Positions 1-6,922 of a stretch of DNA of 9,377 nucleotides are shown piece after piece; the stretch's first letter is position 1; each line of letters starts with the position of its first letter. This DNA is from Mycoplasmatota bacterium (lineage in GTDB: Bacteria > Bacillota_I > Bacilli_A > RF39 > UBA660): contig JAAZDL010000060.1 of the NCBI GenBank assembly GCA_012512795.1, forward strand, positions 1-9,377, given 5' to 3'. The notes under the pieces are model-generated. The model saw only the letters and a list, made by a program, of their open reading frames with translations, was not told the origin of the DNA and did not search any database. A program made the translations under genes and the position numbers.

Positions 1-1
1 T

Positions 2-649
2 AAATACACTATAGTACTAAAAAATAATTGTGTTTTTTCACTTATAAATAGATTTATAAATTTATTTTATGCGGAGAACATAAACAAAAACTTATCTTGT
101 TTAAAAGATAAACTTGGCAAAAAGATATTTTCTGATAAGATAACTATAATTGAAGATCCTACTAACGATAGTTATGTAGGTAAAAGGTTGTTTGATGATG
201 AAGGAACTAAAACTTTTTATAAAGAGATTGTAAAAAATGGGGTTTTTAAAACACAATTATATGATAATAAAAATGCAATAAAAGATAATAAAGAATCTAC
301 TGGCAATAGTTTTGGTGTTAGAAATATGATTTTAGAAAAAGGTAATATTTCATATGAAAATATCGTAAAAAAATGTAAAAACGGATTACTTATAGATGAT
401 ATTCAAGGATTACATGCAGGTTTAAATGAAATAACTGGTGACTTTTCTTTACAAGCTCAAGGTTATGAAATAAAAGACGGAAAGCAGGCAAAAGCAGTTA
501 AATTAATAATTTTAACGAGCAATGTATTTGAAATATTTAGCAATGTAGTAGATGTGTGTGATGATTTAGAAATTAATAGTGTTATTGGTGGTGCACCATC
601 ACTACTTATTAACAATATTTCTATATCTGGTAGTAAGAAGGAGGAGTAG
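2..649 (+). CDS. pmbA: PmbA/TldE-type TldD-family metallopeptidase, C-terminal part (5' end outside window)
   Basis: The reading frame is open from the left edge to a TAG stop, giving the last 215 residues; the true start lies upstream. The segment matches the C-terminal domain of the TldD/PmbA family: a DDEGT motif about 63 residues in, then a STGN motif, LHAGLNEITGDFSLQAQGYE, a DLE motif and a closing PSLLI...ISGS block. In characterised members TldD and PmbA/TldE form a heterodimeric protease acting on small modified peptides and unfolded proteins, with the HExxxH zinc site carried by TldD. No HExxxH is visible in the part seen, and the glycine-rich GDFSL block resembles PmbA more than TldD, so I call it the non-catalytic PmbA/TldE partner. 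A tldD gene may lie just outside the left edge (inference). The TTG at 188 is internal, since conserved sequence such as KLGKKIFSDKITIIEDP lies upstream of it. The dnaJ start follows two bases after the stop, so the genes are probably co-transcribed. Confidence 0.85.
   Translation, partial: KYTIVLKNNCVFSLINRFINLFYAENINKNLSCLKDKLGKKIFSDKITIIEDPTNDSYVGKRLFDDEGTKTFYKEIVKNGVFKTQLYDNKNAIKDNKESTGNSFGVRNMILEKGNISYENIVKKCKNGLLIDDIQGLHAGLNEITGDFSLQAQGYEIKDGKQAKAVKLIILTSNVFEIFSNVVDVCDDLEINSVIGGAPSLLINNISISGSKKEE
638..644 (+). promoter_or_regulatory. Ribosome binding site fixing the dnaJ TTG start
   Basis: AAGGAGG is a near-perfect Shine-Dalgarno sequence. It sits inside the last codons of pmbA, 7 nt before the TTG at 652. 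Its spacing selects the TTG, whose product begins MTKKDYYDVLG, the usual DnaJ N-terminus; no ATG or GTG fits as well. Confidence 0.85.
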
Positions 650-651
650 TT

Positions 652-1782
652 TTGACTAAGAAAGATTATTATGATGTTTTAGGGGTATCTAAAAATGCTA
701 CTGATGATGAAATTAAAAGTGCTTTTAGAAAAAAAGCAAAAGAATATCATCCTGATGTAAACAAAAGTAGTGATGCTCCTGATAAATTTAAAGAAGCCCA
801 AGAAGCATATGCATGTTTATCAGATAAAGATAATAGAGCAAAATATGATCAATATGGTCATGCTGCTTTTGATAATAATGGAGCTGGAGGACATTCTTAT
901 AGTGGAGGAAATCCTTTTGGTAATTTTGATTTTGGAGATATATTTGAAGATTTGTTTTCAGGAGGATTCGGTTCATTTGGAAGTTCTTTCGGTGGAAGCG
1001 GAAGATCTTCAACAAGAGCTAGAAAAGGTAGTGATACATTATATGGAATAAAACTTGATTTTATGGAAGCTGCTTATGGAGTTAAAAAAGATATAGAACT
1101 CGATTATTATGAATCATGTGATGATTGTGATGGAAAAGGTGGCCATGGTGAGGAAACATGTTCAGAATGTAATGGAAGAGGTTATGTTGTTAAACAAACT
1201 AACACAATATTAGGTGCTATTCAGACAAAGACAACTTGCAGTGAATGTGGTGGTACAGGAAAAACATTTAAAAGAAAATGCACTTCTTGTAATTCTACTG
1301 GAAAAATAAAGGTAAGAAAAAATATTACAATTGATATTCCTGCAGGAATTGACAATGGCGAACAATTAAGATTAAGTGGAAAAGGTGAGGCAGGTATTAA
1401 TGGAGGCCCTAATGGAGATTTATATATTGAAGTTAGAATAATTCCACATGAATTATATAGAAGAGATGGTAATGATGTATATATAGACCTACCTGTATCT
1501 ATAACTGATTTAGCATTAGGTTGTAAAAAAACAATTAAAACGATTGATGGTATGATAGATTTAAAAATAAAAGAAGGAAGTCAACCGGGAGATATACTTA
1601 GAATAAAAGGAAAAGGAATAAATAGTTCTGATTCTTGGAAAAAAGGAGATTTTTATTGCGTTCTTAAATTAATCATTCCAACTAGTTTAAATAGAAAACA
1701 AAAAAGTTTATTAGAAGATTTAGAAGATACTGGGATTTCTGATTCTAGTGAGTTTAGAAAATTTGATAAATTGAATAAATAA
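652..1782 (+). CDS. dnaJ: Chaperone protein DnaJ (Hsp40)
   Basis: DnaJ is the cytoplasmic co-chaperone that binds unfolded clients and stimulates DnaK ATP hydrolysis. All domains are present in the 376 residues. The J domain (1-69) has HPD at 33-35, a Gly/Phe-rich linker spans about 71-117, and a zinc-binding domain with four CxxC repeats starts at Cys156, Cys170, Cys196 and Cys210. Two C-terminal substrate-binding beta domains follow to the end. Three repeats fit CxxCxGxG; the fourth is CTSCNSTG, with Ser for the first Gly, but all eight cysteines remain. The loop between repeats one and two is shorter than in E. coli DnaJ. Length is normal. Translation starts at TTG behind a strong ribosome binding site. 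The gene directly follows pmbA, and no grpE, dnaK or CIRCE-like repeat is seen next to it, unlike the common hrcA-grpE-dnaK-dnaJ order. A hairpin terminator follows. Confidence 0.97.
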   Translation: MTKKDYYDVLGVSKNATDDEIKSAFRKKAKEYHPDVNKSSDAPDKFKEAQEAYACLSDKDNRAKYDQYGHAAFDNNGAGGHSYSGGNPFGNFDFGDIFEDLFSGGFGSFGSSFGGSGRSSTRARKGSDTLYGIKLDFMEAAYGVKKDIELDYYESCDDCDGKGGHGEETCSECNGRGYVVKQTNTILGAIQTKTTCSECGGTGKTFKRKCTSCNSTGKIKVRKNITIDIPAGIDNGEQLRLSGKGEAGINGGPNGDLYIEVRIIPHELYRRDGNDVYIDLPVSITDLALGCKKTIKTIDGMIDLKIKEGSQPGDILRIKGKGINSSDSWKKGDFYCVLKLIIPTSLNRKQKSLLEDLEDTGISDSSEFRKFDKLNK

Positions 1783-1796
1783 TTATAAAACATTCT

Positions 1797-1829
1797 AAAG
1801 AAGAAAATACTATGATATTTTCTTCTTTT
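1797..1829 (+). terminator. Hairpin terminator after dnaJ
   Basis: A perfect 13-bp inverted repeat (AAAGAAGAAAATA at 1797-1809, TATTTTCTTCTTT at 1816-1828) has a 6-nt loop, CTATGA. It lies 15 bases after the dnaJ stop and just before the dnaG promoter. The stem is AT-rich and the following T-run is only TTTTA, so it is a weaker-looking Rho-independent terminator, but position and symmetry fit. Confidence 0.65.
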
Positions 1830-1830
1830 A

Positions 1831-1839
1831 TGGTATAAT
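1831..1839 (+). promoter_or_regulatory. Extended -10 promoter for dnaG-rpoD-trmK
   Basis: TGGTATAAT is a perfect -10 hexamer (TATAAT at 1834-1839) with an upstream TG dinucleotide. No good -35 lies 17 bp upstream (TATGAT at 1811-1816), as is usual for extended -10 promoters. It sits directly after the dnaJ terminator. Transcription would start near 1846, leaving a 5' leader of roughly 75 nt before dnaG, in which I see no convincing conserved structure. Confidence 0.7.
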
Positions 1840-1919
1840 ATGAACGTTTTATGAAGTAATTATAAAAAAAAGAAGTGTTTTAAATTGTTTTTTCGTATAT
1901 ATATTATTAGGAGGATAAA

Positions 1920-3656
1920 ATGGCATTTATTAGTAAAGAAATGATTGATGAGATCAAAAATAAAAATGATATTGTAGATGTTATAGGTAGTTATATAACT
2001 CTTAATGATAAAAATAAAGCTTTATGTCCTTTTCATGATGACCATACTCCTTCTTTTAGTATACAAAGTGATAAACAAATTTATAAATGTTTTTCTTGTG
2101 GAGAAAGTGGTAATGTAATAACATTTGTTCAAAAATATAACAACATTTCTTTTATTGAATCTTTAAAAATTCTTTCAGATAGAGCAGGAATTAAACTAGA
2201 TGTTCAAATTCCTAAAAAAAGAAATATTGAATATGACAATTACTATGAAATTAATGATACAGTAAATAGATATTTTAAGAATAATCTTAATTCTACTTCA
2301 GGAAAATATGCAATGAAATATCTTCTTGACAGAAATATTTCAAAAGAATTGATAAAAGAATTTTCTTTAGGTTTGTCGACTTCAAATAATCTAAGTATAT
2401 TACTTAGTAAAAAATATAATATGGATTTACTAACTGAACTAGATATAGTAAAAGAGATAAATGGTAAATATTATGATACTTTTCAATCAAGAATAATTTT
2501 TCCTATTTTCGATGAAGAAAATAATGTAATAGGTTTTAGTGGAAGAAAATATTTAAGTGATGATTTAAAAGATGAAACTCAACCTAAATATTCTAATACG
2601 AAAGAAACTAAACTATTTATAAAAAGTTCGATTCTTTACAATATCAATAATGCACTTCCTTTCATAAAGAAAAAACATGAGATTATAATAACAGAAGGAT
2701 TTATGGATACTATTAGAATAAGTAGTATTGGATATAAAAATGTAATAGCTTTAATGGGAACTGCATTTACAAAAGATCATTTGGAAAAAATTATTAAAAT
2801 GAAATGCAAAGTAGTTCTTAATTTAGACCAGGATAATGCTGGAGTATTAAGTACAATATCTATTGGTGAAGAACTTGTTAAAAATAATATTGAAACTAGT
2901 GTTATTATATTTGATGATTTTAAAGATAGTGATGATTTTATAAACAAAAAAGGAAAAGAATCATTCGATATAGCTTATAATAATAAAATATCATTTATTG
3001 ATTTTAAACTTAAGCATTTAAGAAGTGATAAAAATATGAAAGATTCAGTTGATATAAGTAAATTTATTAATGAAGCTATTGAGTCTTTAAATATGATTGA
3101 TGATGATGTATTAAAAGAACTTAAAACTAAAGAACTAGCCAAAGAATTTGATATAGATGAATCAGTTATAAAAAATAAACTTAAGGGAACTAAAAGTATA
3201 GAAAAACCTATTATAAAACAAGAAGAAGTTAAGAGATATAATAAATACGATATTAGCGAAATAAGAATATTATATTTGATGATAAACTATGATGATGTAA
3301 TATTATACTTTGAAAACAGTTTAGGATATTTAATACATGATAATATGTCACAGTTGGCTTACAAAATTATTGAGTTTAGGAATGACTATGGATATTTTAA
3401 TTATAGTGATTTTATAGATTATATAAGTGATGCGGAAGAATTAAATAAAACCCTTAAAGAGGTAATGAAGTATCACCATAATGAAGAATATACTTTAGAT
3501 GAGTTAGAAGATTATATAAATACCGTTAAAGAGTTTTCAATTAAAAGAAGAATTGAATCTTTAAAAAGAGAAATGAATAGTACTCTTGATATAAATAAAA
3601 AAATAGAGATTGCTAAAAAAATAGAAAATATAAATAAGGAAGTGTTAAAATGGTAA
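1920..3656 (+). CDS. dnaG: DNA primase DnaG
   Basis: DnaG synthesises the short RNA primers for lagging-strand and restart DNA synthesis at the replication fork. The N-terminal CHC2 zinc finger is complete: Cys36, His39, Cys57 and Cys60 (CPFH...CFSC). The catalytic core follows, with SGRKY near 207-211 and QPKYSNTKET at 221-230. The TOPRIM domain contains EGFMD (acidic Glu259) and LDQDNAG (Asp303, Asp305), where the family usually has DGDxAG. The C-terminal region from about residue 430 is helical and poorly conserved, as expected for the replicative-helicase binding domain. At 578 residues it is close to the usual 600. The ATG is chosen because AGGAGG lies 5 nt upstream at 1909-1914. It is first in an operon, and its last 7 bases overlap the rpoD start. 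Confidence 0.97.
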   Translation: MAFISKEMIDEIKNKNDIVDVIGSYITLNDKNKALCPFHDDHTPSFSIQSDKQIYKCFSCGESGNVITFVQKYNNISFIESLKILSDRAGIKLDVQIPKKRNIEYDNYYEINDTVNRYFKNNLNSTSGKYAMKYLLDRNISKELIKEFSLGLSTSNNLSILLSKKYNMDLLTELDIVKEINGKYYDTFQSRIIFPIFDEENNVIGFSGRKYLSDDLKDETQPKYSNTKETKLFIKSSILYNINNALPFIKKKHEIIITEGFMDTIRISSIGYKNVIALMGTAFTKDHLEKIIKMKCKVVLNLDQDNAGVLSTISIGEELVKNNIETSVIIFDDFKDSDDFINKKGKESFDIAYNNKISFIDFKLKHLRSDKNMKDSVDISKFINEAIESLNMIDDDVLKELKTKELAKEFDIDESVIKNKLKGTKSIEKPIIKQEEVKRYNKYDISEIRILYLMINYDDVILYFENSLGYLIHDNMSQLAYKIIEFRNDYGYFNYSDFIDYISDAEELNKTLKEVMKYHHNEEYTLDELEDYINTVKEFSIKRRIESLKREMNSTLDINKKIEIAKKIENINKEVLKW

Positions 3657-4741
3657 ATAATATTAAAACGTTTGAAGAAAGAATAGCTGAGTTAGTAGAA
3701 GAAGGGAAGAAACAAAGTTTCTTAACTTATGAACAAATAGCTAAAAAAACAATGGATTTAGATCTTGACAGTAATGCACTTGATGAATTATATAATGTAC
3801 TAACTGAAAATCATATTGAAGTAAAACCTGAAGATGATGAAGATGGTTCTCCAATTGATTTAAAAGATGAAGTTATTATTGATGATGTACCTAATGAAAG
3901 TAAAGATATGTCAGTTAATGATAATGTGAGAATGTATTTAAAAGAAATAGGTAAAATTAGTCTTTTAACACTCGAAGAAGAGCAATCTTTATCAAAAAGA
4001 GTAGCTGATGGAGATGAAATAGCTAAAAATATTTTAGCTGAATCTAATCTTAGATTAGTTGTTTCTATAGCTAAGAGATATGTTGGTAGAGGTTTACTGT
4101 TTTTAGATTTAATTCAAGAAGGAAATTTAGGATTAATGAAATCTGTTGAAAAGTTTGATTATGGTAAAGGCTATAAATTTTCTACTTATGCTACATGGTG
4201 GATTAGGCAAGCAATAACTCGTGCTTTAGCAGATCAAGCAAGAACAATTAGAGTTCCTGTTCATATGGTTGAAACAATTAATAAAATGGCAAGAATTGAA
4301 AGACAAATGACTCTTGAATTAAATAGAGAACCAACTGATTTAGAACTTTCTAAAAAAATGGGTCTTTCTGTTGAAAAAATAGCAGAGATTAGAAAAATAA
4401 GTCAAGATCCTGTATCATTAGAAACGCCTATTGGTGAAGAAGATGATTCTCATTTAGGAGATTTTCTTGCTGATGAAAGAACAATGTCTCCAGAAGAGTA
4501 CGCAACTTATGAAATATTAAAAGATGAATTAAGAGAAGTATTAGATACACTTACTGTAAGGGAAAAAGAAGTATTAGAATTAAGATTTGGTTTATTTGAT
4601 GGATCGAGTCATACACTTGAAGAAGTAGGAAAGCAGTTCAAAGTTACTCGTGAAAGAATAAGACAAATTGAAGCAAAAGCTCTAAGAAAGCTAAGACACC
4701 CATCTAGAGCTAAAAAGCTAAAGGATTTTTTAATTGAATAG
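3650..4741 (+). CDS. rpoD: Principal RNA polymerase sigma factor (sigma-70/SigA)
   Basis: This is the primary sigma factor, which directs RNA polymerase to housekeeping promoters such as the TTGATT/TATAAT elements seen here. Its 363 residues include a region 1.1-like N-terminus (1-60), an acidic linker (61-90) and region 1.2 starting NDNVRMYLKEIG. Region 2 includes NLRLVVSIAKRYVGRG and the DNA-melting and -10 recognition segment around 175-206 (KFSTYATWWIRQAI). Region 3 follows, then region 4 with the -35-binding helix-turn-helix TLEEVGKQFKVTRERIRQIE at 322-341. The long non-conserved insert of proteobacterial RpoD is absent, as in Bacillus SigA. The ATG overlaps the end of dnaG by 7 nt and has an AAGGAAG ribosome binding site at 3636-3642. 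The dnaG-rpoD pairing is the classic macromolecular-synthesis arrangement, here without rpsU in front. Confidence 0.98.
   Translation: MVNNIKTFEERIAELVEEGKKQSFLTYEQIAKKTMDLDLDSNALDELYNVLTENHIEVKPEDDEDGSPIDLKDEVIIDDVPNESKDMSVNDNVRMYLKEIGKISLLTLEEEQSLSKRVADGDEIAKNILAESNLRLVVSIAKRYVGRGLLFLDLIQEGNLGLMKSVEKFDYGKGYKFSTYATWWIRQAITRALADQARTIRVPVHMVETINKMARIERQMTLELNREPTDLELSKKMGLSVEKIAEIRKISQDPVSLETPIGEEDDSHLGDFLADERTMSPEEYATYEILKDELREVLDTLTVREKEVLELRFGLFDGSSHTLEEVGKQFKVTRERIRQIEAKALRKLRHPSRAKKLKDFLIE
4720..4725 (+). promoter_or_regulatory. Ribosome binding site supporting the trmK TTG start
   Basis: AAAGGA lies 8 nt before the TTG at 4734, inside the end of rpoD. The in-frame codon just before that TTG is a TAA stop (4731-4733), so no longer form is possible and this TTG is the best start. 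Confidence 0.6.
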
Positions 4742-5357
4742 AATAGAAGCAATATATACATTCATTGATTCAAAAGATAAAGTTGTTGATGTAGGGTGTG
4801 ATCAAGCTAAACTTAGTATTATGCTTGCTAAAAAAGGATATTCTTCTATCGGTAGTGATATAAGCGAAAAGGTAATATCTAAAGCCCAAAATAAAATCGA
4901 TAAGTTAAAATTAAATAAATATATTGATTTAAGAGTTAGTAATGGTCTTGAAAAAATAAGAAAAGATGAAGTTGACACGTTAGTACTTGCTGGTATGGGA
5001 ACATTTACTATACTTGATATTTTAAATAATTCTATGATGAGATTTGATAAAATTATTACTATATCTAATAATAATCATGATATTTTAAGGGAAAAAATGA
5101 ATAAATTAAATTATAAAGTTGATTCAGAACTAATAGTATACGAAAATAATAAATATTATAATTTAATTATGTTTACCCCTGGCAATAGAATATATAATGA
5201 ATATGAAGTTTTATTAGGGTTAAATCATAAAGATAAAGAATCATATGAAAAATATTTATCTTATTTATTAAAAAAATATGAGAATATTCAAAAAAAATCT
5301 CAAAATAAAAATAATAAAATAAATAGAATAATTAATTTAATAAAAAGTCGTGTATAA
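4734..5357 (+). CDS. trmK: TrmK-family tRNA (adenine-22-N1)-methyltransferase
   Basis: The protein has a class I SAM-dependent methyltransferase fold of the TrmK/COG2384 family, whose characterised Bacillus member methylates N1 of A22 in tRNA. Visible landmarks over 207 residues are motif I DVGCDQAKLS (19-28), an acidic end of strand 2 at SDIS (41-44), GLEKI (71-75), AGMGT (86-90) and SNNNHDILRE (111-120). A Lys-rich helical C-terminal tail (about 168-207) is likely coiled-coil. The N-terminus is a few residues shorter than in Bacillus TrmK and lacks the usual KRL start. Motif I differs from the common D-I-G-S-D-H-A-Y-L-P: His is replaced by Gln and YLP by KLS. The gene overlaps rpoD by 8 nt; trmK directly after rpoD is a common Firmicutes order and supports the call. 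Its final codons form part of a terminator stem. Family is fairly certain, activity less so. Confidence 0.8.
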   Translation: MNRIEAIYTFIDSKDKVVDVGCDQAKLSIMLAKKGYSSIGSDISEKVISKAQNKIDKLKLNKYIDLRVSNGLEKIRKDEVDTLVLAGMGTFTILDILNNSMMRFDKIITISNNNHDILREKMNKLNYKVDSELIVYENNKYYNLIMFTPGNRIYNEYEVLLGLNHKDKESYEKYLSYLLKKYENIQKKSQNKNNKINRIINLIKSRV

Positions 5358-5371
5358 TGACTTTTTATTTT
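5341..5371 (+). terminator. Terminator overlapping the 3' end of trmK
   Basis: A 9-bp perfect inverted repeat, TAAAAAGTC (5341-5349) and GACTTTTTA (5359-5367), flanks a 9-nt loop that contains the trmK stop codon. TTTT follows. It would end the dnaG-rpoD-trmK transcript. The right arm also overlaps the likely -35 element of the next promoter. Confidence 0.6.
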
Positions 5372-5385
5372 TAGTATGATAAAAT
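5357..5385 (+). promoter_or_regulatory. Promoter for the cyclophilin-folD-ttcA operon
   Basis: An extended -10, TGATAAAAT (hexamer TAAAAT at 5380-5385), lies 17 bp downstream of ATGACT (5357-5362), a 4/6 match to TTGACA. It is located between the trmK stop and the AAAGGAG ribosome binding site at 5395-5401. Confidence 0.55.
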
Positions 5386-5410
5386 ATTATAGTTAAAGGA
5401 GATGAGTTAA

Positions 5411-6079
5411 ATGAGAAAATTTTTAAAATTTGTAGTTTGTGTTTGTTTTTTATTTATGGCAACTGGTTGTAATACTAAAGATTTAAATTATATTGAAGGT
5501 GATAATAATGGAATTAAATATTATGAAATAGAAAATAATAAATATATAGAAAGTGAAGAAGAAACAAATTTAGTTAAACTTGAAGTTCTTGAATATGGAA
5601 TTGTTATAATACAGTTATATCCTGATATAGCCCCAATTACTGTAAATAATTTTAAGAAATTAGTAAAGGAAAACTTTTATGATAACCTTGTATTCCATAG
5701 AGTTATAAAAGATTTTGTGATTCAAAGTGGTGATCCAACTGCAACTGGTGGTGGAGGAAGTGAAGAGACTATTAAGGGAGAATTTGAAATAAATGGAGTA
5801 ACAAATTCTTTGTCACATACAAGAGGAGTTATATCAATGGCTAGAATAGGAGCTGATCCTGAAACTGAAGATACTATGAATTCTGCATCTAGTCAATTCT
5901 TTATTGTCCATAAAGATTCTCAATTTTTAGATGGAAAATATGCGGCATTTGGAAAAGTAATAAATGGGTTAGATTTAGTTGATAATATAGCATCATCAGC
6001 AACTGATAGTAATGATAAACCTATTAATGATAAAATTATTAAAACTATAACTTTTGTTTCTTTATATGAAGGTGAATAA
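5411..6079 (+). CDS. Lipoprotein cyclophilin-type peptidyl-prolyl cis-trans isomerase
   Basis: This is probably a membrane-anchored foldase that catalyses proline isomerisation in exported proteins on the outer face of the cytoplasmic membrane. The N-terminus is a lipoprotein signal: MRKFLK, a hydrophobic core at 7-16, then the lipobox ATGC with Cys20 as the lipidated residue. A spacer of about 35 residues leads to one cyclophilin domain (55-217). Its landmarks are PDIAPITVNNF, FHRVIKDFVIQSGDP (95-109, with the catalytic Arg97), GVISMAR, NSASSQFFI (157-165) and LDGKYAAFGKV (173-183). The usual LDGxHxxFG carries Lys for His, as in many bacterial cyclophilins. The ATG follows AAAGGAG with a 9-nt spacing. 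It is the first gene after a promoter and is immediately followed by folD. A physiological client cannot be deduced. Confidence 0.93.
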   Translation: MRKFLKFVVCVCFLFMATGCNTKDLNYIEGDNNGIKYYEIENNKYIESEEETNLVKLEVLEYGIVIIQLYPDIAPITVNNFKKLVKENFYDNLVFHRVIKDFVIQSGDPTATGGGGSEETIKGEFEINGVTNSLSHTRGVISMARIGADPETEDTMNSASSQFFIVHKDSQFLDGKYAAFGKVINGLDLVDNIASSATDSNDKPINDKIIKTITFVSLYEGE

Positions 6080-6922
6080 ATGATAACAATTGATGGTAAT
6101 GGACTTGCAGCTAAAATTAAAGATGAGTTAAAAAGTGAAATAGATAGTTATGAAATAAAACCTATTTTAGCAGTTATAACAATAGGCGATGATGAATCAA
6201 GCAAAGTTTATGTTAACAATAAAAAGAAAGCATGTAATTATGTGGGAATCAGTTTCTTACATTTTGACTATGTTTCTTTTGTGAAAGAAGCAGAAGTAAT
6301 AAAAAAAATTGAAGAATTAAACAAAGATAACAAAGTAAGTGGAATAATAGTACAATTACCACTTCCAAAAGGATATGATGTTAACAAAATAATTAACACA
6401 ATTAACAATAACAAAGATGTCGATGGATTAACAAATGAATCAATAGGAAAGTTAATAAATAAAGAAGATGGTTTTATTCCATGTACTCCTAAAGGAATAA
6501 TGAGTATTTTTGACTATTATAAAATAAATTTAGAAGGTAAAAACGTAGTAATAATTGGTAGAAGTAATTTAGTAGGTAAACCTTTAATACAAGAATGCTT
6601 GAAAAAAGATGCTACTGTAACTATATGTCATTCTAAAACTTCAGATTTAAAATCATATACTAAAAAAGCAGATATTTTAATAGTTGCTACTGGCATTAAA
6701 CATCTTATAAATAAAACTATGATAAAGAAAGACTCTGTAATAATAGATGTAGGTATTAATAAAGTAAATAATAAACTTTATGGTGATGTAAATCCTAATG
6801 TTGAAGAAAAATGCTCTTATTTATCTCCTGTTCCAGGAGGAGTAGGCCCTATGACTGTAGTTATGTTACTTCAAAATACATTAACTGCATATAAAAAAAT
6901 AAATGGTATAAAAAATGAATGA
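6080..6922 (+). CDS. folD: Bifunctional methylene-THF dehydrogenase/methenyl-THF cyclohydrolase FolD
   Basis: FolD interconverts 5,10-methylene-, 5,10-methenyl- and 10-formyl-tetrahydrofolate in the cytoplasm, supplying one-carbon units for purines and formyl-Met-tRNA. The 280 residues are of family length. The folate/catalytic domain has YVNNK at 44-48 (Tyr44 and the catalytic Lys48), VQLPLP at 91-96 (Gln92) and KDVDG at 112-116 (Asp115). PCTPKGIM follows at 134-141. The Rossmann domain carries GRSNLVGKP at 160-168 and ends with the signature PGGVGPMTV at 252-260. All key residues are intact. The ATG directly abuts the cyclophilin stop, with a modest AAGGTGA ribosome binding site at 6069-6075. 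Its end overlaps the next gene by 8 nt, which implies translational coupling. Confidence 0.97.
   Translation: MITIDGNGLAAKIKDELKSEIDSYEIKPILAVITIGDDESSKVYVNNKKKACNYVGISFLHFDYVSFVKEAEVIKKIEELNKDNKVSGIIVQLPLPKGYDVNKIINTINNNKDVDGLTNESIGKLINKEDGFIPCTPKGIMSIFDYYKINLEGKNVVIIGRSNLVGKPLIQECLKKDATVTICHSKTSDLKSYTKKADILIVATGIKHLINKTMIKKDSVIIDVGINKVNNKLYGDVNPNVEEKCSYLSPVPGGVGPMTVVMLLQNTLTAYKKINGIKNE

Noticed and set aside
188..190. TTG as the start of the first gene
   Set aside because: Conserved family sequence continues upstream in the same frame to the window edge, so this is an internal Leu codon.
2..400. Catalytic HExxxH zinc motif expected of a TldD protease
   Set aside because: Not present in the visible part; the sequence fits the PmbA/TldE partner better, although the missing upstream portion cannot be checked.
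788..1015. Open frame of 75 codons on the minus strand inside dnaJ
   Set aside because: It is antisense to the J domain and Gly/Phe region, with biased composition, no promoter and no ribosome binding site.
770..1051. Open frame of 93 codons on the plus strand inside dnaJ
   Set aside because: It lies in another frame of the well-supported dnaJ gene, has low-complexity Leu/Ile-rich content and no ribosome binding site.
1840..1919. Possible riboswitch in the dnaG leader
   Set aside because: The leader of about 75 nt is almost all A and T, with only trivial A-run/T-run pairing and no recognisable conserved motif.
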